Source of the DNA: Planctomycetota bacterium
Lineage (GTDB): Bacteria > Planctomycetota > B15-G4
NCBI GenBank assembly: GCA_029245865.1
Contig: JAQWOM010000018.1
Span: 1 to 51,016 of the forward strand
Length of the DNA stretch: 51,016 nt
Direction: 5' to 3'
A program made the translations under genes and the position numbers. Under the pieces are notes generated by a model, which did no database searches, was not told where the DNA came from, and saw only the letters and a list, made by a program, of their open reading frames with translations. Shown in pieces: positions 7,886 through 15,780 of this stretch. The first letter of the stretch is position 1; each line of letters starts with the position of its first letter.

Positions 7886-8866
7886 TTAGAACCTGCGTAT
7901 GGGCTGGTCAATTCGTGGCCCGTAGATGATCAAGGTGTCCGGAAGGTATGTCCCCAGAGCCTGCTCGAGGCGGAGCAGTTGCTGGAGAATGAGATCTGCT
8001 GTGCGCTCATCGCCGACCTGAAGGGCTAGCTGGTGTTGCTCTTGGAGCCCCTGCTTTGTCCCGGCAAAGTCGTTGAGGGCCAAGGAAGCTTCGATGATGG
8101 TCGCCCACCCATTCCAGATCGAGTTCATGTCGCGGACAGACTGTCCCACTCGGATCGCTTCGCGTGCATTGGCGCGAGCGCCAGTCGGTCGCTGATTCAG
8201 AATCTGGGCGCGAGCAATCAGGCTGTTGGCGCGAGACTGCCCCCGTAGATCACCAAGCTTCAAGGCTCGACTCAGGCTTTGACGCAACGAGGTCAACGCC
8301 TGGAGAGTTTCTTGCGCCGAGCTAGCTGTTTCGATCACGTTGGCACCGCGGGCAAGGAATTCGATTTGCTCTTCACGCTGGATGCGTTGGTCCGCATCCA
8401 TGTTGAATATCTTTTCGATGTAGTACCGGAATCGTGTGTCGCCAATTCCCAGATCAGAAAGACGAGCGATTTCACGCACCTTTGTCTCAAGCTTCTCCGA
8501 AGCTGCGTCAGCAGAACGCGGGCTTGCCGACTCATTGTTAGTCATGCTGACCCAGCTGTTGCATTGATCGTAAATGTAATCTGACAGGTCCCACTGGTAC
8601 TTGATCAATACGTCGGAGAGGGCAGCCAAGTTGCCATTGTCGTAGAGCTGGTCGAAAAGGTCTGAGCCCCGGGGAGGATTCAGGCGAGCTTCGACGCTCG
8701 GTTTCAGCTCAGCGTCGCGAGGATCCGTAGAGGTGCGCGGGTCGGAAACTGTTCGCGGGTCTTGGGTCGCGCGCGGGTCGCCAGCGCTCTGTGCGCCGAG
8801 GTGTGTCGCCAAGCCCAGGCAGCAGAAGAAGACGAGCGATGCCAGGTGCCACGGAGAGCGGGTCAT
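7886..8866 (-). CDS. Secreted protein with DPR hexapeptide repeats and TPR-like helical region, function unknown
   Basis: A 326-residue protein whose ATG (8866) overlaps the larE stop as TGATG, so it is translationally coupled to the lar genes. Residues 1-27 look like a signal peptide (hydrophobic LASLVFFCCLGLATHLGA, cut near AQS). Then come four hexapeptide repeats starting DPR at residues 30, 36, 42 and 48. The remainder is mostly alpha-helical, with alternating Ala/Leu segments such as SLIARAQILNQRPTGARANAREAIRVG that resemble tetratricopeptide helices. I do not recognise the family. A longer reading upstream runs through larE in another frame and is rejected. A role at the cell envelope linked to lar expression is inference from coupling alone. 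Confidence 0.75.
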   Translation of the reverse strand: MTRSPWHLASLVFFCCLGLATHLGAQSAGDPRATQDPRTVSDPRTSTDPRDAELKPSVEARLNPPRGSDLFDQLYDNGNLAALSDVLIKYQWDLSDYIYDQCNSWVSMTNNESASPRSADAASEKLETKVREIARLSDLGIGDTRFRYYIEKIFNMDADQRIQREEQIEFLARGANVIETASSAQETLQALTSLRQSLSRALKLGDLRGQSRANSLIARAQILNQRPTGARANAREAIRVGQSVRDMNSIWNGWATIIEASLALNDFAGTKQGLQEQHQLALQVGDERTADLILQQLLRLEQALGTYLPDTLIIYGPRIDQPIRRF

Positions 8867-9714
8867 CAGGCCTGCTCCAAATTCTTGTTGAGGCGGCCCA
8901 TGAGGTAGCCATCCGGTGCCACCGTTGCATGGCTGAAACCCGCTCTTTGAAGCAAACCTTCGAATTCCGAGGTGGCGATGAGGGCCGAGAGCCTCTCGAC
9001 GCCCGTGGATTCCACCTCGAGCCTGACTTCCGTGCCGTGATGGCGGGCTCGAACCTGCTGGAATCCGGCTCGCCGCATATGTGCTTCCACGGTGTTCACA
9101 GCGGCAAGGCGTTGGGCGGAGACCGATGTCCCATAGGGGATTCGTGAAGCCAAGCAGGCCAGGGCCGGCTTGTCGTGGTTGGGAAGGTTGAGTGCGGCAG
9201 CGAGTCGGCGCACATCTTGTTTGCCGATACCGCATTCCAGCAAAGGGGCGTGGACCGAAGCTTTGCGAGCAGCCTCCAGGCCAGGGCGCCAGTCTCCCGG
9301 GTCGTCCGCATTCGTGCCATTCAGAATCTGAGAGAATCCACGTTGCTCGGCAACGTTCCAGCAGACTGAATACAACTCGCGCTTGCAGTAGAAGCAGCGG
9401 TCAGGTGGGTTGGCGACGTAGCGCTCTTCTTGCATCTCATGCGTGTCGACAAACAGTACGGGGAGTCCTAGCGACTCGCTCAATTTGCGTCCGTCGGCGA
9501 TTTCCTCAGGGGCCACGCTTGGCGAGACACCCATGACTCCTAGCGCGCGGTCACCATGGACTTCTGATGCGACCTTGAGCACCAAGGTGCTGTCGACACC
9601 AGCAGAGAAAGCCACGATGACGGACTCGTGTTGCGAAATGTTGTCCCGCAGCATGCTCAGAAGCTTTTCGACTCGCGCTGTGTCCTCGGAGGGTGCGTGA
9701 GAGGATGCGGTCAC
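8866..9714 (-). CDS. larE: LarE, ATP-dependent sacrificial sulfur insertase for the nickel-pincer cofactor
   Basis: A 282-residue PP-loop protein of the LarE/NAD-synthase-like family. The ATP pyrophosphatase loop SAGVDS is at residues 37-42. NPPDRCFYCKREL carries C107 and C110, and PALACLASRIPYG carries C187, in the segment that, as I recall, holds the sacrificial Cys176 of the Lactobacillus plantarum enzyme. LarE adenylates the pyridinium dicarboxylate mononucleotide and donates cysteine sulfur to form the thiocarboxylates of the nickel-pincer nucleotide. The start overlaps the larC stop by four bases and the stop overlaps the next gene. Whether it sacrifices its own cysteine or uses a cluster cannot be read from sequence. 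Confidence 0.92.
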   Translation of the reverse strand: MTASSHAPSEDTARVEKLLSMLRDNISQHESVIVAFSAGVDSTLVLKVASEVHGDRALGVMGVSPSVAPEEIADGRKLSESLGLPVLFVDTHEMQEERYVANPPDRCFYCKRELYSVCWNVAEQRGFSQILNGTNADDPGDWRPGLEAARKASVHAPLLECGIGKQDVRRLAAALNLPNHDKPALACLASRIPYGTSVSAQRLAAVNTVEAHMRRAGFQQVRARHHGTEVRLEVESTGVERLSALIATSEFEGLLQRAGFSHATVAPDGYLMGRLNKNLEQA

Positions 9715-10943
9715 GAGGGCGCGTCCTGTAGGCCTCGGTCATGCCCGTCGTTGGGGGTGTACGCAGGTGTCATGTCTGCCGCCGCCATGGCTGCAGCTGA
9801 GATGACGTCTTTGACAGGCACGCCGTGTTCGTGTGCGAGTGCCAGGCAGTCGTCGTATTCCGGGGATACATTCACAATTTCACCACCGAGAACACCGCAT
9901 TTCAGGCGGAGTGTTCCAAATCGCGTCTCAATCGGTCGATGGTGTCGCTCGAGTTCGACTCTGCGCACGTCGTGGCTGCGCACTCCAAGGGTTGTGGTTT
10001 CGCGGAGGATCAGCCCTGTGAGCACTCCCTCGAGTGCTGGGCGGCACACGACTTGCAGCAAGGTCCCCGGGCGTTGCTTTTTCATCTGGAGCGGAATCAG
10101 GCAGACGTCGAGAGCTCCTGCGGCGAACAGATTTGCAGCAACTTCTCCGTAGATTCGAGGGTCCATGTCGTCGATGGCAGCTTCGATGACGACGGCCTCC
10201 GGTGGAGCATTCTGCTCGGCCTCCACGCGTTCTCCGACGAGGACGCGGAGAGCATTGGGCCTGTCTTCTAGTGAAGCACTACCAAGCCCCATTCCTGTTC
10301 CTAGCAGGCGCATTGGCGGGGAGTGCCCGCTCTCCGTGCAGAGGGAGGCGAGGATGGCAGCTCCAGTTGGCGTGACAGTCTCGAGTGTCCCTGGAATGGA
10401 TGTGATTGTGAATCCGTTGAGGAGTCTCGCTGTCGCAGGAGCAGGCAGGGGCAGTGTGCCGTGCTTCGTGTGTGTCGTGCCGGTGCAGATGGGCACTGTG
10501 CCGCATGATGCCGTGGTGATCTCTGAGAGGTCGAGCGCGACTGCGGTCGCAACCACATCGGCGATGGAGTCCATGGCGCCGACCTCGTGAAAGTGGACTT
10601 CGTCCGGTTCGCATCCGTGTACGTAGGCTTCTGCGAGAGCCAGGCGCTCAAAGATGTCTAGAGCTCGATGCCTGGCACGTTCGGTAAGTCGAGCCCCTTC
10701 GATCATCTGACGAATCTCCCGCCAGTGCCTTGTCGGGGGAGATTGCTCTTCGGTCACGACGAACCGAGTGCCCGATATGCCATGGCGCGTGTCACGCGTG
10801 AGTTGCAAGTCTGTGAAGGGCAGGCCTGTGTCAGCCAGGGCTGCTGCAAGAGATTCCCAGGGTACGCAGCTTTCAACAAGAGCGGCGACGGTCATATCAC
10901 CCGCGATTCCACCGACGAGGTCGAGATGTAGATGCTTTGTCAT
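9711..10943 (-). CDS. larC: LarC, nickel insertase for the nickel-pincer cofactor
   Basis: A 410-residue LarC protein read as a single uninterrupted frame; in L. plantarum the gene is split in two and joined by programmed frameshifting. Family landmarks are the opening LHLDLVGGIAGDMTVAALV, HEVGAMDSIADVV with its His and Asp, PICTGTTHTKHGTLPLPAPAT, and ETVTPTGAAIL. It uses CTP to insert nickel into the dithiolated precursor made by LarB and LarE. The start overlaps larB by four bases and the stop overlaps larE, so the three are translated as a coupled set. Confidence 0.93.
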   Translation of the reverse strand: MTKHLHLDLVGGIAGDMTVAALVESCVPWESLAAALADTGLPFTDLQLTRDTRHGISGTRFVVTEEQSPPTRHWREIRQMIEGARLTERARHRALDIFERLALAEAYVHGCEPDEVHFHEVGAMDSIADVVATAVALDLSEITTASCGTVPICTGTTHTKHGTLPLPAPATARLLNGFTITSIPGTLETVTPTGAAILASLCTESGHSPPMRLLGTGMGLGSASLEDRPNALRVLVGERVEAEQNAPPEAVVIEAAIDDMDPRIYGEVAANLFAAGALDVCLIPLQMKKQRPGTLLQVVCRPALEGVLTGLILRETTTLGVRSHDVRRVELERHHRPIETRFGTLRLKCGVLGGEIVNVSPEYDDCLALAHEHGVPVKDVISAAAMAAADMTPAYTPNDGHDRGLQDAPS

Positions 10944-11824
10944 CCGTGCGAGCTTCCTTCTTCACGCTCTTGAGAGATGAGCTGATCCGAGCGACTCGAG
11001 GAAGGAGTGGGGGGCTGGGAGGCGATTTCGGAGGGCACACCCAGGGGAGCGGGATGATTGATCAGTGAGGCAGCAGCAGCGGCTCCAAAGCCGTTGTCGA
11101 TGTTGACCACGGTGACTCCCGCAGAGCAACTGTTCAGCATGGTCAACAGTGGGGCGACCCCGCCGAAGTTGGCGCCGTAGCCCACGCTGCAGGGGACAGC
11201 GATGACCGGGCAGGCCACGAGACCTGCAAGGACACTTGGCAACGCTCCGTCCATTCCTGCAACCGCAATGATGACGCGAGCTTTGTTCAGAAGATCAACG
11301 CGTGAGAGCAGGCGGTGCAGCCCTGCGACACCGACGTCATGAACCCGTTCCACGCGATTGCCAAAAGCTTCCGCCGTACGTGCTGCTTCTTCGGCAACGG
11401 GTAAATCCGAGGTGCCCGCGCAGGCCACCACGACCAATCCTTCGCCCGTGACTTCAAGGGGTCCATCATTCCACAGCCATGTCCGCGAGATCGAATCGTA
11501 GCCCTCGGCGTTGCCTGACTTCTCTGAGAGCGCGCCGGCGCATTGCTCGAAGGCCTCTTCGTCGAGCCGGGTGATCAGAACTGGATGGCCCCGGTGCATG
11601 AGTCGCTCTGCAATCGCCACGATCTGCGAGGGAGTCTTTCCTTGCCCGAAGATGACTTCAGGCATGCCATTGCGGAGGGGGCGATGGTGGTCGATCTGCG
11701 CGAAGCCGATGTCTTCCGACGGGAGGTCACGCAGGCTATGGAGAGCTTCTTCGGGCGAGATCGTTCCCGCAGCAAGTTGCTCAACGATGCGCTGAATGGA
11801 GGTCATGGTGTGGATGTCGGACAC
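10940..11824 (-). CDS. larB: LarB, pyridinium-3,5-biscarboxylic acid mononucleotide synthase
   Basis: A 294-residue protein of the LarB/PurE-like family that carboxylates and hydrolyses nicotinate adenine dinucleotide, the first step to the nickel-pincer nucleotide. Seen are the N-terminal helical segment IQRIVEQLAAGTISPEEALHSL, the motif EVIFGQGKTPSQIVAI, and the PurE-like C-terminal domain with AGTSDLPVAEEAARTA, the Asp-Gly pair of VAGMDGALPSVLAGL and NIDNGFGAAAAA. A GTG at 11824 with AGGA six bases upstream is taken as start; an ATG at 11806 also fits. First gene of larB-larC-larE. No larA (lactate racemase) is in the window. Confidence 0.93.
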   Translation of the reverse strand: MSDIHTMTSIQRIVEQLAAGTISPEEALHSLRDLPSEDIGFAQIDHHRPLRNGMPEVIFGQGKTPSQIVAIAERLMHRGHPVLITRLDEEAFEQCAGALSEKSGNAEGYDSISRTWLWNDGPLEVTGEGLVVVACAGTSDLPVAEEAARTAEAFGNRVERVHDVGVAGLHRLLSRVDLLNKARVIIAVAGMDGALPSVLAGLVACPVIAVPCSVGYGANFGGVAPLLTMLNSCSAGVTVVNIDNGFGAAAAASLINHPAPLGVPSEIASQPPTPSSSRSDQLISQEREEGSSHG

Positions 11825-11887
11825 GTGAGGTCCTGGAGTGTACCCAGCAGCGGACCCCCAGACACCGCACTGGCGTGTAGGCGGGTC

Positions 11888-13426
11888 TCAGGCGGGGCCG
11901 AAGCGGATGCCTTGAGCCAGCGGCAGCTCGTCGGTGTAGTTGATGGTGCAGGTTTGTCGACGCATGTAGGCCTTCCAGGAGTCGGAGCCGGCCTCACGCC
12001 CGCCCCCGGTGTCCTTTTCGCCTCCAAAAGCGCCGCCAATTTCTGCGCCACTCGTTCCGATGTTCACATTCGCAATGCCGCAGTCACTGCCAGCATGCCC
12101 GAGGAAAGACTCCGATGACTGCACACTTGTGGTGAACACAGCACTCGACAATCCCTGAGGGACATCGTTCTGCAGAGCGATCGCATCGTCGAGGTCGTTC
12201 ACGGTGACGAGGTACACAAGCGGTGCGAAGGTCTCTTCTTTGAGCAGGTGGAAATCTTTCGAAACGCGCGCGATGGTGGGTTGCATGAAGGTCCCACCTT
12301 CGCAGCCGTCGATGGTGGCCTGCTCGCCGCCCGTTAAGATCTCGCCTCCCGATTCTTTGACCGCAGCAACGGCGGCAAGCATGGCATTCACAGAGGCCTC
12401 ATTGATGACAGGTCCCATGAGTGTGTCGCTCGCGAGCGGGTCTCCCATGTTTACCTGCTTGTAGGCCTGGCAGAGGCGAGTCGTGAACTCTTCTGCGATG
12501 TCCTTATGAAGCAGAACTCGACGCGTTGATGTGCAGCGTTGCCCTGCCGTACCGACAGCTCCGAAGAGGACGGCGCTCAGTGCAAGGTCCAGGTTGGCGT
12601 CATCCATGACGAGCAGTGCATTGTTGCCCCCGAGTTCCAGCAAGGACCGCCCAAGTCGTCCACCGACGACTTCACCCACTCGCTTGCCCATGCGCACCGA
12701 ACCTGTTGCCGAGATGAGCGGTAGTCGGCGGTCAGCGATCATCGCTTCGCCGACCGGCTCCGCAGTTCCGCAGCAGAGGTTGAAGACTCCGCCAAATCCG
12801 GCGGGCTCCATGACTTCATTCACGATGTTCTGAACTGCAATGCCACAGAGGGGCGTGATCTCGGAGGGTTTCCAGATCATCGTGTCGCCGCAGACAGCGG
12901 CCAGGAAGGCATTCCAGGCCCAGACGGCGACGGGGAAGTTGAAGGCGCTGATAATTCCGATGGGTCCGATGGGATGCCACTGCTCGTACATGCGGTGACC
13001 GGGGCGCTCTGAGTGCATCGTGAGGCCATACAACTGGCGGGACAGGCCGACTGCGAAATCCGCGATGTCGATCATCTCCTGCACTTCTCCTTCGCCTTCA
13101 GCGCGGATCTTGCCCATTTCCATGGTGACCAGAGCGCCGAGTTCCGTCTTCTTGGCGCGCAACGCCTCGCCACACAGGCGGATGTATTCGCCGCGTTGCG
13201 GAGCCGGGAGCATGCGCCAGCGGAGGAAGGCCTCCTGCGCGGCCGCCACGCAGGCTTCGTAGTCGGCGGAATCGCCGTGGACCACACGCCCCAGGTTGGA
13301 GCCCGTTGCCGGGTTGGTGGACGAGAGAGTCTCTCCTCCTGGTGTGGCGACCCATCCTCCGGCATACACGCCGGACAGGGGTTTGTCGGTGGCTTGGATT
13401 CCGAGGCTTTGAAGGATGTCCTGCAT
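11888..13426 (-). CDS. Aldehyde dehydrogenase of the ALDH7 (antiquitin / aminoadipate-semialdehyde) type
   Basis: A 512-residue NAD(P)-dependent aldehyde dehydrogenase. The general base E264 is in LLELGGNNALLV and the catalytic C298 in GTAGQRCTSTRR. The coenzyme region IGIISAFNFPVAVWAWNAF and the C-terminal block GGAFGGEKDTGGGREAGSDSWK are characteristic of ALDH7 proteins, which oxidise alpha-aminoadipate semialdehyde (piperideine-6-carboxylate) in lysine breakdown. It lies 63 bases upstream of larB on the same strand, so it could share its transcript, though no metabolic link to Lar genes is obvious. The subfamily call rests on the C-terminal block; exact substrate is inferred. Confidence 0.87.
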   Translation of the reverse strand: MQDILQSLGIQATDKPLSGVYAGGWVATPGGETLSSTNPATGSNLGRVVHGDSADYEACVAAAQEAFLRWRMLPAPQRGEYIRLCGEALRAKKTELGALVTMEMGKIRAEGEGEVQEMIDIADFAVGLSRQLYGLTMHSERPGHRMYEQWHPIGPIGIISAFNFPVAVWAWNAFLAAVCGDTMIWKPSEITPLCGIAVQNIVNEVMEPAGFGGVFNLCCGTAEPVGEAMIADRRLPLISATGSVRMGKRVGEVVGGRLGRSLLELGGNNALLVMDDANLDLALSAVLFGAVGTAGQRCTSTRRVLLHKDIAEEFTTRLCQAYKQVNMGDPLASDTLMGPVINEASVNAMLAAVAAVKESGGEILTGGEQATIDGCEGGTFMQPTIARVSKDFHLLKEETFAPLVYLVTVNDLDDAIALQNDVPQGLSSAVFTTSVQSSESFLGHAGSDCGIANVNIGTSGAEIGGAFGGEKDTGGGREAGSDSWKAYMRRQTCTINYTDELPLAQGIRFGPA

Positions 13427-13665
13427 GATGCCGAGGTCTCATGAAAAGGAGGGGCGACGATGCCGTGAGGTCGTGTCCTCTTGCCCATCGTCGAGCCCGG
13501 GAGCATACCAAGCGCCCCCCAGGTGCTGCTGAGCCGGGCCGAAGTCTTGAGACCGGCGTGGGCAGGCATTGTTTTTCCGAACTGAGACCGCCCATCGTCA
13601 CACTTCAGACACGGGGGAGACCTCTCCGGTTCACAGGTGATCGCTATCGTGGGCCCTGTTATGAA
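13427..13665. other. Intergenic region, no gene seen
   Basis: The left half of the 481-base gap between the aldehyde dehydrogenase start and the response regulator. No credible coding frame was found on either strand. It should hold the promoter of the minus-strand genes. A small symmetric element GGAGA-n2-TCTCC at about 13616-13627 could be an operator but is short enough to be chance. The right half of the gap holds the structured RNA described separately. Confidence 0.5.
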
Positions 13666-13792
13666 CGGCAACCCGCTCCGAACGCGTCTTCGGGGTGCGT
13701 CTGAGAATCATCCTGCCCATGTGCTCGAGCCTGCCTCCACTGCCTCAGTCTTCTGGCTCGCGATGGCCGATTCTCTTTGGAGCGGGTTGCCG
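13666..13792 (+). ncRNA. Compact three-way-junction structured RNA, unclassified
   Basis: A 127-base segment folds by eye into a closed Y shape. P1 is a perfect 14-base-pair stem, 13666-13679 with 13779-13792. P2 pairs 13682-13688 with 13693-13700 (seven pairs, one bulged G) around a UUCG tetraloop closed by C-G. P3 pairs GAGAATC (13703-13709) with GATTCTC (13769-13775), then 13715-13720 with 13763-13767 (one bulged C), then CGAGCC (13726-13731) with GGCTCG (13755-13760), with a small apical ACTG/CAGT pairing. Junction linkers are only 2, 2 and 3 bases. Two G-U pairs in P2 would be mismatches on the other strand, and the tetraloop is UUCG only on plus, so the plus strand is the likely transcript. 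It ends 115 bases before the response-regulator start. I do not recognise the class; leader RNA or independent small RNA are both possible. Confidence 0.6.
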
Positions 13793-13907
13793 CTCTTATA
13801 TGCGCGATTTCGCCCACAGAGGGCCTTCGGCGGCAGAATGCAGCCCTTTGGCAACTCCCCGCGACAGGGGGCTTTCTTCCGAGGGCGGTCGTAGCGACAC
13901 TGAGGCC

Positions 13908-14621
13908 ATGACATCCATACGAAGCATTTTGGTCGTCGAAGACGATTCGGACATCGCAAACCTCGTCTGCATGAACCTCAAGAAGGAGGGTTACGAGGTT
14001 GTGCACGCTGGGGACGGCCGCAAAGGCATCGAGCTCTTTGATCAGGGGCTCTTCGACATGGTCATGCTGGATCTCATGCTGCCGCACGTGGACGGGATGG
14101 AGGTGTGTCGCCACATCAGAAGTTCAGAGCGCTATGTTCCCGTGATGATGGTGACGGCCAAGTCCGAAGACGCCAACAAAGTTGCAGGGCTTGAGATCGG
14201 CGCAGACGACTATGTCACGAAGCCGTTCTCGATCGCGGAGGTCCTTGCACGCGTCAAGGCGTTAGGCCGGCGTGTTGAAATGCTCACCAAGCTGTCAGAC
14301 GAATCTGGTGAAAAAGCGCTCGAGTTTGGCGACATCCGCATTGAGATAGACAAGCGCATCGTCTTGCTAAATGGTGAAGATCTGAAGCTCACACAGAAAG
14401 AGTTTGAGATCATGAGGATCCTCTCTCTGACTCCAGGCCGGCCGTATTCGCGGCGCTCGCTTTGCGAGAAAGCCGGCGTTGAAAGTTTTGACGGAACGGA
14501 TCGCACCATCGACACTCACATCAAGCGATTGCGTGCCAAGGTAGAGAAAGATCGCAATCGGCCGGTGTACGTGTTGACCGTCTGGGGATTTGGCTACAAG
14601 TTCACCGACAAGTTCTGTTAG
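13908..14621 (+). CDS. OmpR/PhoB-family response regulator
   Basis: A 237-residue response regulator. The receiver domain (residues 5-120) has the acidic pair E11/D12, the phospho-acceptor D55 in MVMLDLMLPHVDG, and K105 in YVTKPFS. The C-terminal winged-helix domain carries LKLTQKEFEIMRILSLTPGRPYSRRSL and TIDTHIKRLRAKVEKDRNRPVYVLTVWGFGY, typical of DNA-binding OmpR/PhoB proteins. The ATG at 13908 is chosen because the receiver fold begins a few residues later; an upstream in-frame extension would run through the structured RNA and shows no protein homology. Its partner kinase follows 65 bases downstream. Confidence 0.93.
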   Translation: MTSIRSILVVEDDSDIANLVCMNLKKEGYEVVHAGDGRKGIELFDQGLFDMVMLDLMLPHVDGMEVCRHIRSSERYVPVMMVTAKSEDANKVAGLEIGADDYVTKPFSIAEVLARVKALGRRVEMLTKLSDESGEKALEFGDIRIEIDKRIVLLNGEDLKLTQKEFEIMRILSLTPGRPYSRRSLCEKAGVESFDGTDRTIDTHIKRLRAKVEKDRNRPVYVLTVWGFGYKFTDKFC

Positions 14622-14686
14622 CCGTGCAAAGGGCACGCTGGCTGCGTGGCTGAGCGGGTGTTCGGAAATCATTCGTGGGGCGAGTC

Positions 14687-15763
14687 GTGAACAAGCTAAG
14701 CGTGCGTATTGTGGCCGTGCTGGCTGCCGGGTTCGGTCTCTACGAATTCTTCGTGTGGGGCCTGCTTGGCGCCGAGAGCGCATGGCGGGAAGTCCAGAGA
14801 GGTGCCGCGGAACCCTCGGGCTGGATTCGCCCCACAGCGGCTGTTCTCGCAGGAATCTTGACGGCATGGGCCATCGATTGGTGCGTGATGCGCCGTCTCC
14901 GCCGCTTGAACCGTGATGTGCGGGAGGTGGCCGGCGGAGATCTTGCTCGGCGCCTGGGCAGTCGCGCCGAGGATGAGATGGGAGAACTCGCCGCGGGTAT
15001 CAACTTGCTGGTGGATGCCCTGAGAGATAATTTTGATGAGTTGCGCACGAACGATGAGTTGCGGCGCCGCTTGGTTGCCAATGTTTCTCATGAGTTGCGG
15101 ACACCTCTGACGTCGATCCAGGGTTATCTCGAGACGGCACGTAATGCGGGGCCGGTGAGTCCGGAAATCAGTTCCAATCTGGACATTTGTCATCGCGAGA
15201 CTCGCCGTCTTGCAAGGCTGGTTCAGGATTTGTTCCAGCTAAGTAAGCTGGATACGCGCCAGTTGGAGTTTCACCACGAGACCATGTCGTTTGTGGAGTT
15301 GGCAGATCAGGTCGGGTTGGCCTTTGAGCAGCGCATGCTCGAAAAAGAGATCACTTTCCAAACCAGCTTGCCCGATGACGCCTTGTATGTCGTCGGTGAC
15401 GGAAACCGCCTCGGGCAGGTCATCACGAATTTGCTGGGCAATGCCATCGTCTTCACAGATCGCGGCGGAAGCATCACCCTTGAGTGTGTGCAAGAGGGAT
15501 CTCAAGTCATCTGTCGTGTGATTGATACGGGCGTTGGTATTGCGAGCAAGGATTTGCCGCATATCTTTGACAGCTTCTTTCACCTTGAGAAATCGGGTTC
15601 GCGTAACCTTGGAGGAACCGGCTTGGGCCTGGCGATATGCAAGGCCATCGTCGACGCCCATGGAGGCACGCTGCAGGTGGAAAGCCGGCAAGGAGACGGA
15701 ACCACCTTCTGGTTCAGCCTGGATGCTGCTGCTGAGCCTGAGCTTGTTGAGCCGGCCGATTAA
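14687..15763 (+). CDS. Membrane sensor histidine kinase
   Basis: A 358-residue kinase, probably the partner of the regulator just upstream. Two hydrophobic segments (about residues 5-30 and 50-70) flank a very short periplasmic loop, followed by a HAMP linker (RRLRRLNRDVREVAGGDLARRL). The dimerisation/phosphoacceptor domain has H135 in ANVSHELRTPLTSIQGYL. The ATPase domain shows the N box (QVITNLLGNAIVF), G1 (DTGVGIASKDLPHIFDSFF) and G2 (GTGLGLAICKAIVDAHGG). The GTG at 14687 is preferred to an in-frame GTG at 14675 because GGGG lies six bases upstream. The tiny loop suggests sensing in or near the membrane, as in PhoR-type kinases. Confidence 0.92.
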   Translation: MNKLSVRIVAVLAAGFGLYEFFVWGLLGAESAWREVQRGAAEPSGWIRPTAAVLAGILTAWAIDWCVMRRLRRLNRDVREVAGGDLARRLGSRAEDEMGELAAGINLLVDALRDNFDELRTNDELRRRLVANVSHELRTPLTSIQGYLETARNAGPVSPEISSNLDICHRETRRLARLVQDLFQLSKLDTRQLEFHHETMSFVELADQVGLAFEQRMLEKEITFQTSLPDDALYVVGDGNRLGQVITNLLGNAIVFTDRGGSITLECVQEGSQVICRVIDTGVGIASKDLPHIFDSFFHLEKSGSRNLGGTGLGLAICKAIVDAHGGTLQVESRQGDGTTFWFSLDAAAEPELVEPAD

Positions 15764-15780
15764 AGCCCGGCCTTGAGCCC

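Noticed and set aside
8867..9235. An N-terminal extension of the DPR-repeat protein, giving 449 residues.
   Set aside because: The extra 123 codons overlap larE in another frame and are rich in Arg, Pro and Cys without homology; the ATG at 8866 precedes a clear signal peptide.
13695..13907. An N-terminal extension of the response regulator through the structured RNA.
   Set aside because: The receiver fold starts at 13908, and the upstream codons have no homology and coincide with a tightly paired RNA.
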